Shown here one piece after another: positions 8,051 to 15,614 of a stretch of DNA of 64,000 bases (its first letter is position 1; every line of letters starts with the position of its first letter). Where the stretch lies: NCBI GenBank assembly GCA_958439195.1, contig OY288167.1, positions 27,270-91,269 on the forward strand, written 5' to 3'. The translations under genes were made by a program, and so were the position numbers. This stretch comes from an uncultured Paracoccaceae bacterium. GTDB taxonomy: Bacteria > Pseudomonadota > Alphaproteobacteria > Rhodobacterales > Rhodobacteraceae. Below the pieces are notes generated by a model. The model saw nothing but the letters and a program-made list of their open reading frames with translations, made no database searches and was not told the origin of the DNA.

Positions 8051-8080
8051 CTGTGCGGCACGGTGCGGCACGGTGCGGCA
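8051..8080. repeat. three tandem copies of a 10-bp unit CGGTGCGGCA
   Basis: CTGTGCGGCA, CGGTGCGGCA and CGGTGCGGCA stand head to tail, followed by TATCATGCCG. They lie in the divergent spacer between the DUF6614 gene and rpsA. No function is evident. Confidence 0.8.
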
Positions 8081-8217
8081 TATCATGCCGACTCAAAGCC
8101 TAGCTTTTTGCTAATACGTCCAAGGTCATCACACTGTTAGAAACGGCAGGTGTGGCGGGTTGACCCCCGCCCTGCGGGTGCAGGCGGCGGCGGGCGGCCT
8201 GTGAGGGCGCTTCGCGC

Positions 8218-8245
8218 TTGTTTTCCTTGGCCCAAGCGACTATAG
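8218..8245 (+). promoter_or_regulatory. candidate sigma70-type promoter of rpsA
   Basis: TTGTTT (8218-8223), a 16-base spacer and CTATAG (8240-8245) form a plausible promoter about 130 bases ahead of rpsA. The leader downstream holds inverted GC-rich segments but no recognised riboswitch. The rest of the 8017-8376 spacer shows no gene. Confidence 0.5.
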
Positions 8246-8376
8246 GCCGCCCATCCTGACGGTGGAGTCGCGGTCATTCCGGTTTTCCGGGGCGATGCGG
8301 TTTTTCCGAAGGGGGTCACAAAGACCGGCGGAGCCAACCGCATGGCCAGAAAACCATGACAAAGGACGAACTGCAT

Positions 8377-10056
8377 ATGTGCGCGAAAAACGCTATGGAA
8401 GAATTTGAAGCCCTTCTGAAGGAGAGCTTCGAGATTGACACCCCCGAAGAGGGAACGGTTGTCAAAGGCAAGGTCATCGCCATCGAGGCGGGTCAGGCCA
8501 TCATCGATGTCGGCTACAAGATGGAAGGCCGCATCGACCTTAAGGAATTTGCCAACCCCGGCGAACAGCCCAACATCAATGTGGGCGACGAGGTTGAGGT
8601 CTATCTGGACCGCGTGGAGAATGCCCGCGGCGAAGCGCAGATCAGCCGTGAAAAGGCCCGCCGCGAAGAAGCGTGGGACCGTCTGGAAAAGGCCTATGCA
8701 TCCGAGACCCGCGTCGATGGCGCGATCTTTGGGCGTGTCAAAGGCGGCTTTACTGTCGATCTGGGCGGCGCTGTGGCGTTCCTGCCGGGTTCGCAGGTTG
8801 ACGTGCGCCCGGTGCGCGATGCCGGCCCGCTGATGGGCATGAAGCAGCCGTTCCAGATTTTGAAAATGGACCGTCGCCGTGGCAACATCGTTGTGTCGCG
8901 CCGTGCCATCCTGGAAGAAAGCCGTGCGGAACAGCGCGCCGAAGTGATCGGCAACCTGACCGAAGGCCAGACCATCGACGGCGTCGTGAAGAACATCACC
9001 GAATATGGTGCCTTCGTCGACCTGGGCGGCGTGGACGGCCTGCTGCACGTGACCGACATGGCCTGGCGCCGTGTGAACCACCCGTCGGAGATCCTTGCTA
9101 TTGGCGAGACGATCAAGGTGCAGGTCATCAAGATCAACAAGGAAACCCACCGTATCAGCCTGGGCATGAAGCAGCTGCAGTCCGATCCGTGGGATGCCGT
9201 TGAAAAGGCCTATCCGCTGGGTTCGATCCACAAGGGCCGCGTGACCAACATCACCGATTACGGCGCCTTTGTGGAGCTGGAGGCCGGTGTCGAAGGTCTG
9301 GTCCATGTGTCGGAAATGTCCTGGACCAAGAAGAACGTGCATCCCGGCAAGATCGTGTCTACTTCGCAGGAAGTGGATGTGATGGTGCTGGAGATCGACA
9401 GCGCCAAGCGGCGTGTGTCGCTGGGTCTGAAGCAGACCATGCGCAACCCGTGGGAAGTGTTCGCAGAGACCCACCCGGTCGGCACGAATATCGAAGGCGA
9501 AGTCAAGAACATCACCGAGTTCGGTCTGTTCGTCGGGCTCGACAACGATATCGACGGCATGGTTCACCTTTCGGACCTGTCTTGGGATCAGCGCGGCGAG
9601 GATGTCATTCAGAACTACCGCAAGGGCGACACGGTTCAGGCCGCTGTCACCGAAGTGGATGTCGAGAAGGAGCGTATCTCGCTGTCGATCAAGGCGCTGG
9701 GTGAAGACAACTTTACCGATGCGGTGGATGGCGTGAAGCGTGGGTCGATCGTGACGGTTGTTGTCACGGCGATCGAAGAAGGCGGCATCGAGGTGGAATA
9801 TAACGGCGCCAAGTCGTTCATCCGCCGGTCCGACCTGTCGCGTGACCGGGCTGACCAGCGCCCCGAGCGTTTCCAGGTGGGCGATTCCGTGGATGCGCGC
9901 GTGACCAACATTGATCCGAAGACCCGTCGTCTGGGCCTGTCGATCAAGGCGCGCGAGATTGCGGAAGAAAAGGAAGCCGTGGAACAGTACGGCTCGTCCG
10001 ATTCGGGTGCATCGCTGGGGGATATCCTTGGCGCGGCGCTGAAGGGCGGCAACTGA
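8377..10056 (+). CDS. rpsA: 30S ribosomal protein S1
   Basis: A 559-residue S1 with the start MCAKNAMEEFEALLKESF at ATG 8377, chosen because AAAGGAC lies at proper spacing; an in-frame ATG at 8356 lacks a ribosome site. It contains a series of S1/OB domains. Repeated strands such as VVKNITEYGAFVDLGG, VTNITDYGAFVELEAG and VKNITEFGLFVGLDN mark domains 3-5, and the sequence has room for the usual six. S1 binds mRNA and helps 30S subunits start translation. Codon use shifts here toward C-ending Rhodobacter-type optimal codons (GGC, CTG, ATC), as expected of a highly expressed gene. A perfect terminator follows. Confidence 0.97.
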   Translation: MCAKNAMEEFEALLKESFEIDTPEEGTVVKGKVIAIEAGQAIIDVGYKMEGRIDLKEFANPGEQPNINVGDEVEVYLDRVENARGEAQISREKARREEAWDRLEKAYASETRVDGAIFGRVKGGFTVDLGGAVAFLPGSQVDVRPVRDAGPLMGMKQPFQILKMDRRRGNIVVSRRAILEESRAEQRAEVIGNLTEGQTIDGVVKNITEYGAFVDLGGVDGLLHVTDMAWRRVNHPSEILAIGETIKVQVIKINKETHRISLGMKQLQSDPWDAVEKAYPLGSIHKGRVTNITDYGAFVELEAGVEGLVHVSEMSWTKKNVHPGKIVSTSQEVDVMVLEIDSAKRRVSLGLKQTMRNPWEVFAETHPVGTNIEGEVKNITEFGLFVGLDNDIDGMVHLSDLSWDQRGEDVIQNYRKGDTVQAAVTEVDVEKERISLSIKALGEDNFTDAVDGVKRGSIVTVVVTAIEEGGIEVEYNGAKSFIRRSDLSRDRADQRPERFQVGDSVDARVTNIDPKTRRLGLSIKAREIAEEKEAVEQYGSSDSGASLGDILGAALKGGN

Positions 10057-10078
10057 TCCTGACGGATTAAGTTTTGTG

Positions 10079-10105
10079 AAAGGCCCCGCAATTGCGGGGC
10101 CTTTT
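10079..10105 (+). terminator. terminator after rpsA
   Basis: AAAGGCCCCGCAA/TTGCGGGGCCTTT is a perfect 26-base palindrome running into TTTTGC. It is a strong hairpin 23 bases past the rpsA stop and would work in both directions. Confidence 0.9.
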
Positions 10106-10190
10106 GCTTTGCAGCCGGGTTTGGAGGCGGGAATCGGGGTGCTGCGATGGTGCCGGGGCGGGTGATGGCGGGCCTGCGCTTTCGTTTTCG

Positions 10191-10218
10191 TTGTGCAGTT
10201 GGTTTTTTTGCCTATAGT
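10191..10218 (+). promoter_or_regulatory. candidate promoter of ihfB
   Basis: TTGTGC (10191-10196), 16 bases and TATAGT (10213-10218) lie about 55 bases upstream of the ihfB start. Confidence 0.5.
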
Positions 10219-10273
10219 CCAGTCTAAACAACAGCGTGGCGACCGGCCAACGGCCACCACAGGGGGGACTTGG

Positions 10274-10558
10274 ATGATCCGTTCGGAACTGATCCAGAAA
10301 ATCGCGGATGAAAATCCGCACCTGACGCAGCGGCATGTTGAGCGGATCGTGAATACGGTCTTTGAGGAAATCATCGAGGCGCTGGCCAAGGGCGACCGGG
10401 TGGAACTGCGCGGCTTTGGCGCGTTTTCCGTCAAGGCGCGGGATGCCCGTGTCGGGCGCAACCCGCGCACCGGCGAAGCGGTCAAGGTGGATGACAAGAA
10501 GGTGCCGTTCTTCAAGACCGGCAAGCTGTTGCGCGATCGGTTGAACGGCAAGAGCTGA
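10274..10558 (+). CDS. ihfB: integration host factor subunit beta
   Basis: A 94-residue HU/IHF-family DNA-bending protein. MIRSELIQKIADENPHLTQR is the beta-subunit N-terminus, GFGAFSVKARDARVGRNPRT contains the minor-groove-inserting arm with the RNPRTGE motif, and VPFFKTGKLLRDRLN ends the fold. With IHF alpha (not in this window) it bends DNA at specific sites for recombination and regulation. Start at ATG 10274 follows AGGGGGGACT. rpsA-ihfB is a common alphaproteobacterial order, but here a terminator and a new promoter separate them. Confidence 0.96.
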   Translation: MIRSELIQKIADENPHLTQRHVERIVNTVFEEIIEALAKGDRVELRGFGAFSVKARDARVGRNPRTGEAVKVDDKKVPFFKTGKLLRDRLNGKS

Positions 10559-10631
10559 GTTTTCCCGTCTGATGCCTTGCGCGCCGGGGGTGGGGGCGCG
10601 ATAGTCGGGGTCACCCCATCGGGAGGCCCGG

Positions 10632-10994
10632 ATGTTGCGCTATTTTCGTTATCTGATCATTGCGGCCATGCTGCTGATGTTGCTGACCGTGGCTTTGGCC
10701 AACCGGACGGTGGTGCCGGTGCGGTTCCTGCCCGAAGATGTGGGGGCGCTGTTTGGCGTGACCTGGCAGATGGAATTGCCGTTGTTTCTGGTGATTCTGG
10801 GCGGCGTGGTGATGGGGGTTCTGATCGGGTTCACCTGGGAATGGCTGCGCGAGCACAAGTATCGCAAGACAGCAAGCCAGCGCGGCAAGGAACTGGCGCG
10901 GCTGGAGCGCGAGATGGAAGTGATGCGCGATTCGTCGAGCGTGCCGAAGGATGAGATCCTCAGCCTGATCGAGAAGCCGCGGAAGACTGGATAA
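10632..10994 (+). CDS. LapA/DUF1049-family small membrane protein
   Basis: A 120-residue protein with two transmembrane helices (YLIIAAMLLMLLTVALANRT and PLFLVILGGVVMGVLIGFTW), joined by the VPVRFLPEDVG segment, and a cytoplasmic charged C-terminal helix ARLEREMEVMRDSS. This is the LapA_dom/DUF1049 pattern of lipopolysaccharide-assembly-linked proteins; the role in this organism is not known. GGGAGG upstream supports the start. It lies between ihfB and trpF. Confidence 0.85.
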   Translation: MLRYFRYLIIAAMLLMLLTVALANRTVVPVRFLPEDVGALFGVTWQMELPLFLVILGGVVMGVLIGFTWEWLREHKYRKTASQRGKELARLEREMEVMRDSSSVPKDEILSLIEKPRKTG

Positions 10995-11016
10995 AGTTCA
11001 AGGCGGGCCGAATTTC

Positions 11017-11655
11017 ATGGGCGATGTGCGGGTGAAGATCTGCGGTCTGCGGACCGAGGCGGATGTCGCGGCTGTGGCGGCGGCGGGGGCGGCCTATGCG
11101 GGGTTTGTGTTCTTTGAGCGGTCACCACGGCATCTGACTGTGGATGCGGCGGCGCGGCTGGCTTTGGCGGCACCTGCGGGGCTGGCCAAGGTGGCGCTGG
11201 TGGTGGATGCGGAGGATGCGGTTCTGGACGCCATCGTGGAGGGTGTGGCGCTGGATATGCTGCAACTGCATGGGCATGAAAGCCCTGACCGCGTGGTCGA
11301 GATTCGGGCGCGATACGGGTTGCCGGTGATGAAGGCGGTGGGCGTGGCGGATGAGGGCGATCTGGCGGCGCTGTTCGATTATTCGACCGTGGCGGATCAG
11401 ATCCTGATTGACGCAAAGCCGCCCAAGGGGGCGGCGCTGCCGGGGGGGAACGGGTTGGCGTTCGACTGGCGGCTGGTGGCGCAACGGCGCTGGCTGCGGC
11501 CCTGGATGCTGGCCGGGGGGCTGACGGCCGAGAATGTGGCCGAGGCGGTGCGGCTGACGAATGCGCGGCAGGTGGATGTGTCGTCGGGGGTGGAAAGCGC
11601 GCCCGGACAGAAGGATGCCGCGAAGATTGCGGCCTTTGTCCGGGCGGCGGGTTAG
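11017..11655 (+). CDS. trpF: phosphoribosylanthranilate isomerase
   Basis: A 212-residue (beta/alpha)8 enzyme of tryptophan synthesis. VRVKICGLRTEADV (catalytic Cys in KICG), AGFVFFERSPRH, LQLHGHESP, ILIDAKPPKGAALPGG (Asp of IDAK-type motif) and DVSSGVESAPGQKD are all family blocks. It catalyses the Amadori rearrangement of PRA to CdRP. The gene ends 90 bases before a convergent gene. In relatives trpF is followed directly by trpB; here a reversed gene and palindromes separate them. Confidence 0.97.
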   Translation: MGDVRVKICGLRTEADVAAVAAAGAAYAGFVFFERSPRHLTVDAAARLALAAPAGLAKVALVVDAEDAVLDAIVEGVALDMLQLHGHESPDRVVEIRARYGLPVMKAVGVADEGDLAALFDYSTVADQILIDAKPPKGAALPGGNGLAFDWRLVAQRRWLRPWMLAGGLTAENVAEAVRLTNARQVDVSSGVESAPGQKDAAKIAAFVRAAG

Positions 11656-11668
11656 GGAACCGAAAGCC

Positions 11669-11738
11669 GATCCTGGGCGCGGGAGCGACGCCCGGATCAG
11701 CCGACGGGTCGTTGGGCGGCCCCTGCGTGAGGCCGCCC
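11669..11738. terminator. pair of convergent terminator hairpins (trpF / DUF4394 gene)
   Basis: GATCC-T-GGGCG pairs with CGCCC-GGATC (11669-11698), and GGGCGGCC pairs with GGCCGCCC (11714-11738). Neither has a long T tract. They fill the spacer between two convergent stop codons. Confidence 0.6.
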
Positions 11739-11743
11739 GTGCC

Positions 11744-12526
11744 TTACATGGCGGGCAGGATGGTCAGGTCACGGACCGGATCGGTGGTGCCGGTGATTTC
11801 CATCGTGCCAGAGACAGCGCCGGTGGCGAGGTCGAGCATGTGCAGCCCGCCCAGTGCCGCGACATAGGCCGTGTTGGTGCCATCAGCGGTGGTGGCGACA
11901 TCCATCGCAACCGGGCCTTCCAGCGTAACGCCAAGCGAGCCGATGGTGGCGAGGACGCCATCATTCGGGGCGGTCTGTTGCAGCAGGGCGTTCAGGCCGG
12001 CGTCGATGTCGAACATCGCGGTCTTTTCCGGCTTGCCGTAGCTATTGGTATAGGCCACGGCCACGACCATCGGGGTGGCGGCGGCATTGGCATCGGCTGG
12101 ATCAAAGTTCAGCGCGCCGTCCACGGTGACTTCGCCGGTTTCCATGTTCACGCGGTGGTTCGTGGTACCGGACATGAAGCGCAGCCGGTCGGCGGCGGGG
12201 TTCACGTCAACGATGACAGCGGCGCCGTCGGCAACGGTCAGCATCGTGTTCATCTTGGCAATCTCGGTCGTGGCGCCGGTGGCCGGGTCGATTGTCACGA
12301 TGGCCTGCGTGTCGGTCACGCCGATCACGGTGCCGTTGCCGGGGCGATAGTCGATGCCGTGCAGGCGGGTTACGCCCTGGGCTTCAACGCTGCCGGTCAC
12401 GGCGCCGGTGGCGGTGTCGATCATCACAAGGGTGCGGTCGCCGGTCAGGCCGAGCGCGGTTTCGGCATGGGCGATGCCCGCCATGCCTGCGAGGCTGAGG
12501 GTGAGTGCGGTTGTGAAGGTTTTCAT
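11744..12526 (-). CDS. secreted DUF4394-domain protein
   Basis: A 260-residue exported protein with signal peptide MKTFTTALTLSLAGMAGIAHA (cleavage after AHA). The mature part is made of short repeated strands of the type TLVMIDTATGAVTGSVEAQG, HGIDYRPGNGTVIGV, AIVTIDPATGATTEI and FMSGTTNHRVNMETGEVT, giving a WD/NHL-like beta-propeller look. This is the DUF4394 family, whose function is unknown. GGAGAC precedes the ATG. The gene lies reversed between trpF and trpB, and its upstream flank holds a cluster of palindromes. Confidence 0.85.
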   Translation of the reverse strand: MKTFTTALTLSLAGMAGIAHAETALGLTGDRTLVMIDTATGAVTGSVEAQGVTRLHGIDYRPGNGTVIGVTDTQAIVTIDPATGATTEIAKMNTMLTVADGAAVIVDVNPAADRLRFMSGTTNHRVNMETGEVTVDGALNFDPADANAAATPMVVAVAYTNSYGKPEKTAMFDIDAGLNALLQQTAPNDGVLATIGSLGVTLEGPVAMDVATTADGTNTAYVAALGGLHMLDLATGAVSGTMEITGTTDPVRDLTILPAM

Positions 12527-12634
12527 GGATCGTCTCCTGTTGTCACTTGCTTGCGGTGGTAGCTACGAAAGGATTCTGAACAGGTTTCAGCGCGGCGATC
12601 ACGAAAGCGTCAGCAGCGATTTTGCCGGGGGGGT

Positions 12635-12790
12635 GAATTCTGGCGCAGAATTCGCGGCGGAATTTGACGCAAATTCCGGTTTGGGGCGTGGTGATATCTG
12701 GTCGGGCGACTGGGGGCGTGGGGGGGCGTGGGGGGCAGGGCGCTGGGGAAATCTGCGTCAGATTTCGGCGCGGAGTTTGCGTCAAACTCT
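12635..12790. repeat. cluster of four short AT-cored palindromic hairpins
   Basis: Four near-perfect hairpins with trinucleotide loops: GAATTCTG-gcg-CAGAATTC (12635-12653), CGGAATTTG-acg-CAAATTCCG (12658-12678), GAAATCTG-cgt-CAGATTTC (12748-12766) and GGAGTTTG-cgt-CAAACTCT (12772-12790). Stem sequences differ but complementarity is kept, so they are related by structure rather than by sequence. They fill most of the 335-base spacer 12527-12861, which otherwise shows no gene. Confidence 0.8.
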
Positions 12791-12861
12791 GCTTTCGCGT
12801 GCGGGCTTTCCTGTGGCGGCCAAGGGCGCTACATCGGGGGGGTAAGCAAAGGGGGTGGCGC

Positions 12862-14094
12862 ATGGCCGAGGACGGGATCAACAGTTTCATGACCGGGCCG
12901 GATGAGGCCGGGAGGTTCGGCATATTCGGCGGGCGGTTCGTATCAGAGACGCTGATGCCGCTGATCCTGGAGCTGGAAGAACGCTATGAACATGCCAAGA
13001 CCGACCCAACCTTCTGGGCCGAGATGGATGATCTGTGGAAGCATTACGTGGGGCGTCCGTCGCCGCTGTATTACGCCGAGCGGATGACCGAGCATCTGGG
13101 CGGTGCCAAGATCTATATGAAGCGCGACGAGTTGAACCATACCGGCGCGCACAAGATCAACAATGTGCTGGGGCAGATCATTCTGGCGCGGCGCATGGGC
13201 AAGACGCGGATCATCGCGGAAACCGGGGCGGGGCAGCATGGGGTGGCGACGGCCACGGTCTGTGCGAAGTTCGGGTTGAAGTGCATCGTCTATATGGGCG
13301 CGCATGATGTGGAGCGTCAGGCGCCGAACGTGTTCCGCATGAAGCTGCTGGGGGCCGAGGTTGTTCCGGTGACGTCGGGGCGTGGCACGTTGAAGGATGC
13401 GATGAATGATGCGCTGCGCGACTGGGTGACGAATGTGCGCGACACGTTCTATTGCATCGGCACGGTGGCGGGGCCGCATCCCTATCCGGCGATGGTGCGG
13501 GATTTCCAGTCGATCATCGGCAAGGAAGTGCGCTGGCAACTGGCCGAACAGGAAGGCGAGGGGCGGCTGCCGGATACGGTGATCGCGGCCATCGGCGGCG
13601 GGTCCAATGCGATGGGGCTGTTCTATCCGTTCCTGGATGATCCGTCGGTTCGGATTATCGGCGTTGAAGCGGGCGGCAAGGGCGTGGACGACCGGATGCA
13701 GCATTGCGCGTCGCTGACTGGCGGGCGGCCCGGCGTGCTGCATGGCAACCGGACCTATTTGTTGCAGGATGATGACGGGCAGATCCTGGAAGGGTTTTCG
13801 ATCAGCGCGGGGCTGGATTATCCCGGCATCGGGCCGGAACATGCCTGGCTGCATGACATTGGTCGGGCGGAATATGTGAGCATCACGGATGCCGAGGCGC
13901 TGGAGGCGTTTCAATTGTCTTGTGCGCTGGAGGGGATCATCCCGGCGCTGGAGCCCAGCCACGCGCTGGCGCATGTGATGAAGATTGCGCCTGCGCTGCC
14001 GCGCGAGCATATCATCGTGATGAACATGTGCGGGCGGGGCGACAAGGACATCTTTACCGTGGCCAAGCATCTGGGCGTGGACATGAAGGTTTGA
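12862..14094 (+). CDS. trpB: tryptophan synthase beta subunit
   Basis: A 410-residue PLP enzyme that joins indole and serine to tryptophan. Start MAEDGINSFMTGPDE at ATG 12862 with AAAGGGGG upstream. The PLP lysine is in LNHTGAHKINNVLGQ, followed by ETGAGQHGVATATVCA, the glycine-rich phosphate loop IGGGSNAMGLF and the C-terminal NMCGRGDKDIF. Length is normal. Its partner alpha subunit (trpA) is not in the window. The gene is separated from trpF by a reversed DUF4394 gene and hairpins, so it must have its own promoter or depend on read-through. Confidence 0.98.
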   Translation: MAEDGINSFMTGPDEAGRFGIFGGRFVSETLMPLILELEERYEHAKTDPTFWAEMDDLWKHYVGRPSPLYYAERMTEHLGGAKIYMKRDELNHTGAHKINNVLGQIILARRMGKTRIIAETGAGQHGVATATVCAKFGLKCIVYMGAHDVERQAPNVFRMKLLGAEVVPVTSGRGTLKDAMNDALRDWVTNVRDTFYCIGTVAGPHPYPAMVRDFQSIIGKEVRWQLAEQEGEGRLPDTVIAAIGGGSNAMGLFYPFLDDPSVRIIGVEAGGKGVDDRMQHCASLTGGRPGVLHGNRTYLLQDDDGQILEGFSISAGLDYPGIGPEHAWLHDIGRAEYVSITDAEALEAFQLSCALEGIIPALEPSHALAHVMKIAPALPREHIIVMNMCGRGDKDIFTVAKHLGVDMKV

Positions 14095-14136
14095 GTGCGG
14101 TGCATCCGTAAACTTCTGGCACAGAACCCGGTTCGG

Positions 14137-14164
14137 CGCCCCCATTGCGAAAGCGGTGGGGGCG
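14137..14164 (+). terminator. terminator after trpB
   Basis: CGCCCCCA pairs with TGGGGGCG around a 12-base loop; only TCTT follows, so termination may be partial. Confidence 0.6.
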
Positions 14165-14212
14165 TCTTGCATTTCGGCGGTTTGCGGCATCGGCGGGGTG
14201 CGGCCTGCTGAA

Positions 14213-14242
14213 TTGGGAAGAATTACAGTAATTACGTATAGT
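14213..14242 (+). promoter_or_regulatory. candidate promoter for the PepSY-like gene cluster
   Basis: TTGGGA, 18 bases and TATAGT, in an AT-rich island (AATTACAGTAATTACGTATAG) within an otherwise GC-rich 339-base spacer (14095-14433). An imperfect hairpin GCCTAAAC/GTTTAGCC follows at about 14246-14265. The long leader (about 190 bases) holds no recognised RNA element. Confidence 0.45.
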
Positions 14243-14433
14243 TAAGCCTAAACTTGGGTTTAGCCGGGGCGGGGTTGGCCGGGAATTCACGGCATAAACC
14301 GGGGTGCAATTTCATTTGATGGGTCGTGGTGCCACATCGGTGGCGTCGCCGGGTGAATGTCGGCGGTGCAGCCATGGGCTGGCAGGGCTGGGGGAGATGG
14401 TCCTGAGGAGCTTCCACCAAAAGGAACTGTGAT

Positions 14434-14925
14434 ATGGATACCAAGACCAGACTGATGACACTGACCGCTGCTGCGGTGTTGGCCGGATCGACGGCGTTTG
14501 CGCAGACGGTTGATCCGGGGCCAAGCACGCCTTCGACCTTTGATTTCGGTTTTCTGGGCGACCTGTTCGGCGGCGCTGAGCGGCCTTCGGAGGGCGCGAT
14601 TGCCGATGCGCTGGCCGGGGCCGGGCTGACGGTGGATCGCGTGCGGACGCGCGGGGATGATGTGCGGATCGAGGCGGTGACCGAGGATGGCCAGCGGGTG
14701 CGCATCCGGGTGGAGGATGGCGAGGTGCGCTATCGAGTCCGGTCGGCTTCGTCATCGTCATCGTCGGACACGTCGGATTCCAATGATGACAGCAATGGCA
14801 GCAGCACGGGCAGTTCCGATGCCAACGGTCCGACATCCGGCGGCGGGAATGGCGGACGCAGCGGTGGTGGGAACGGCGGCGGCAGCGGCGGTGGGAATGG
14901 CGGCGGCAGCGGCGGCAACGACTGA
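14434..14925 (+). CDS. secreted PepSY-like protein with Ser/Gly-rich tail (paralogue 1)
   Basis: A 163-residue exported protein. Signal peptide of about 23 residues ends AGSTAFAQ. One short domain follows, with a helix (SEGAIADALAGAGLTVDRV) and two strands (DDVRIEAVTEDGQRVRIRVE, GEVRYRVRS), resembling one PepSY/YpeB-like unit. The last ~65 residues are low complexity: a Ser/Asp run, then three copies of an eight-residue unit GGGNGGxS. Function unknown; PepSY domains are often linked to protease inhibition or calcium binding, but none of that can be shown here. AAGGAAC is upstream of the ATG. It begins a three-gene cluster with 15036-15572 and a membrane LuxR-type regulator. Confidence 0.75.
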   Translation: MDTKTRLMTLTAAAVLAGSTAFAQTVDPGPSTPSTFDFGFLGDLFGGAERPSEGAIADALAGAGLTVDRVRTRGDDVRIEAVTEDGQRVRIRVEDGEVRYRVRSASSSSSSDTSDSNDDSNGSSTGSSDANGPTSGGGNGGRSGGGNGGGSGGGNGGGSGGND

Positions 14926-14950
14926 CCATTGGGGCAAATGACACGAAAAT

Positions 14951-14981
14951 AACGCGTCCCGGCCTTGCCGGGTCGCGTTTG
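14951..14981 (+). terminator. terminator between the two PepSY-like genes
   Basis: AACGCG-T-CCCGG pairs with CCGGG-T-CGCGTT around CCTTG, followed by TGTTG. An 11-bp interrupted stem. Confidence 0.65.
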
Positions 14982-15035
14982 TTGTAACATAAATTAACGA
15001 CTGCCCGGCGGCAGTCTGCCCTAGAGGGGGTACGG

Positions 15036-15572
15036 ATGATGGCACGGAAGGTCATGGGAGCGCTGGTGGCCGGCGCCTTGGGAACATCGCCTGCATTGGC
15101 GGATGGATATGAAAGCAGTGTCGTTCAGCAGCTTGAGGCCGAAGGGTTTCGCAGCATTTCGACGGAACGCACCTGGTTGGGCCGCACGAGGATTACCGCA
15201 GAAAGCGGGTTGGGGCAGCGTGAGATTGTCATCAATCCGAACAATGGCGAGGTGTTGCGCGATCTTTGGCTGGGCGAGCGGCGGGACGGTGGCCTTGTTG
15301 ACGCCGGGAGCGCGGCAGGCGGGTCCGAGGCGGCGGCTGCCACGAGCGCGGGCGGGGTTGGCGGAAATGTTGGCGACAATGGCGACGCATCGGCCGACCG
15401 GGATGACCGCGACCGTGATGATGACCGGAGCCGGAGGGATGGCCGCCATCGCAGGGGTGATGATGGCCGTGACCGTGACAGATCGGATTCGGGCAGAGAT
15501 GGTGGCCGTGATGGTGGTGGCGACGGTGGTGGCGGGAGCGGTGGCGACAATGGCGGCGGTTCGAACGATTAG
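15036..15572 (+). CDS. secreted PepSY-like protein with Asp/Arg/Gly-rich tail (paralogue 2)
   Basis: A 178-residue exported protein: signal peptide to about SPALADG, then one PepSY-like unit (SSVVQQLEAEGFRSISTERT, WLGRTRITAESGLGQREIVI, NPNNGEVLRDLW). From about residue 90 the tail is low complexity, first Ala/Gly, then an Asp/Arg run (DRDDRDRDDDRSRRDGR) and Gly/Asp at the end. The folded part aligns well with the protein at 29473 (LQEDGFRVVNTGTTLLGRVR, NPRNGKVLRD), so they are paralogues. Function unknown. The membrane LuxR-type gene starts about 40 bases downstream, suggesting cotranscription. Confidence 0.72.
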   Translation: MMARKVMGALVAGALGTSPALADGYESSVVQQLEAEGFRSISTERTWLGRTRITAESGLGQREIVINPNNGEVLRDLWLGERRDGGLVDAGSAAGGSEAAAATSAGGVGGNVGDNGDASADRDDRDRDDDRSRRDGRHRRGDDGRDRDRSDSGRDGGRDGGGDGGGGSGGDNGGGSND

Positions 15573-15614
15573 ACCAGCGGGCATTCACCTGCGCTGTGAT
15601 AGCAGGTGTTCGGC

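Noticed and set aside
8137..10614. 825-codon open frame on the minus strand across rpsA and ihfB
   Set aside because: It mirrors the codon structure of rpsA (GC-rich third positions leave the antisense frame open) and shows no known domain; S1 on the plus strand is certain.
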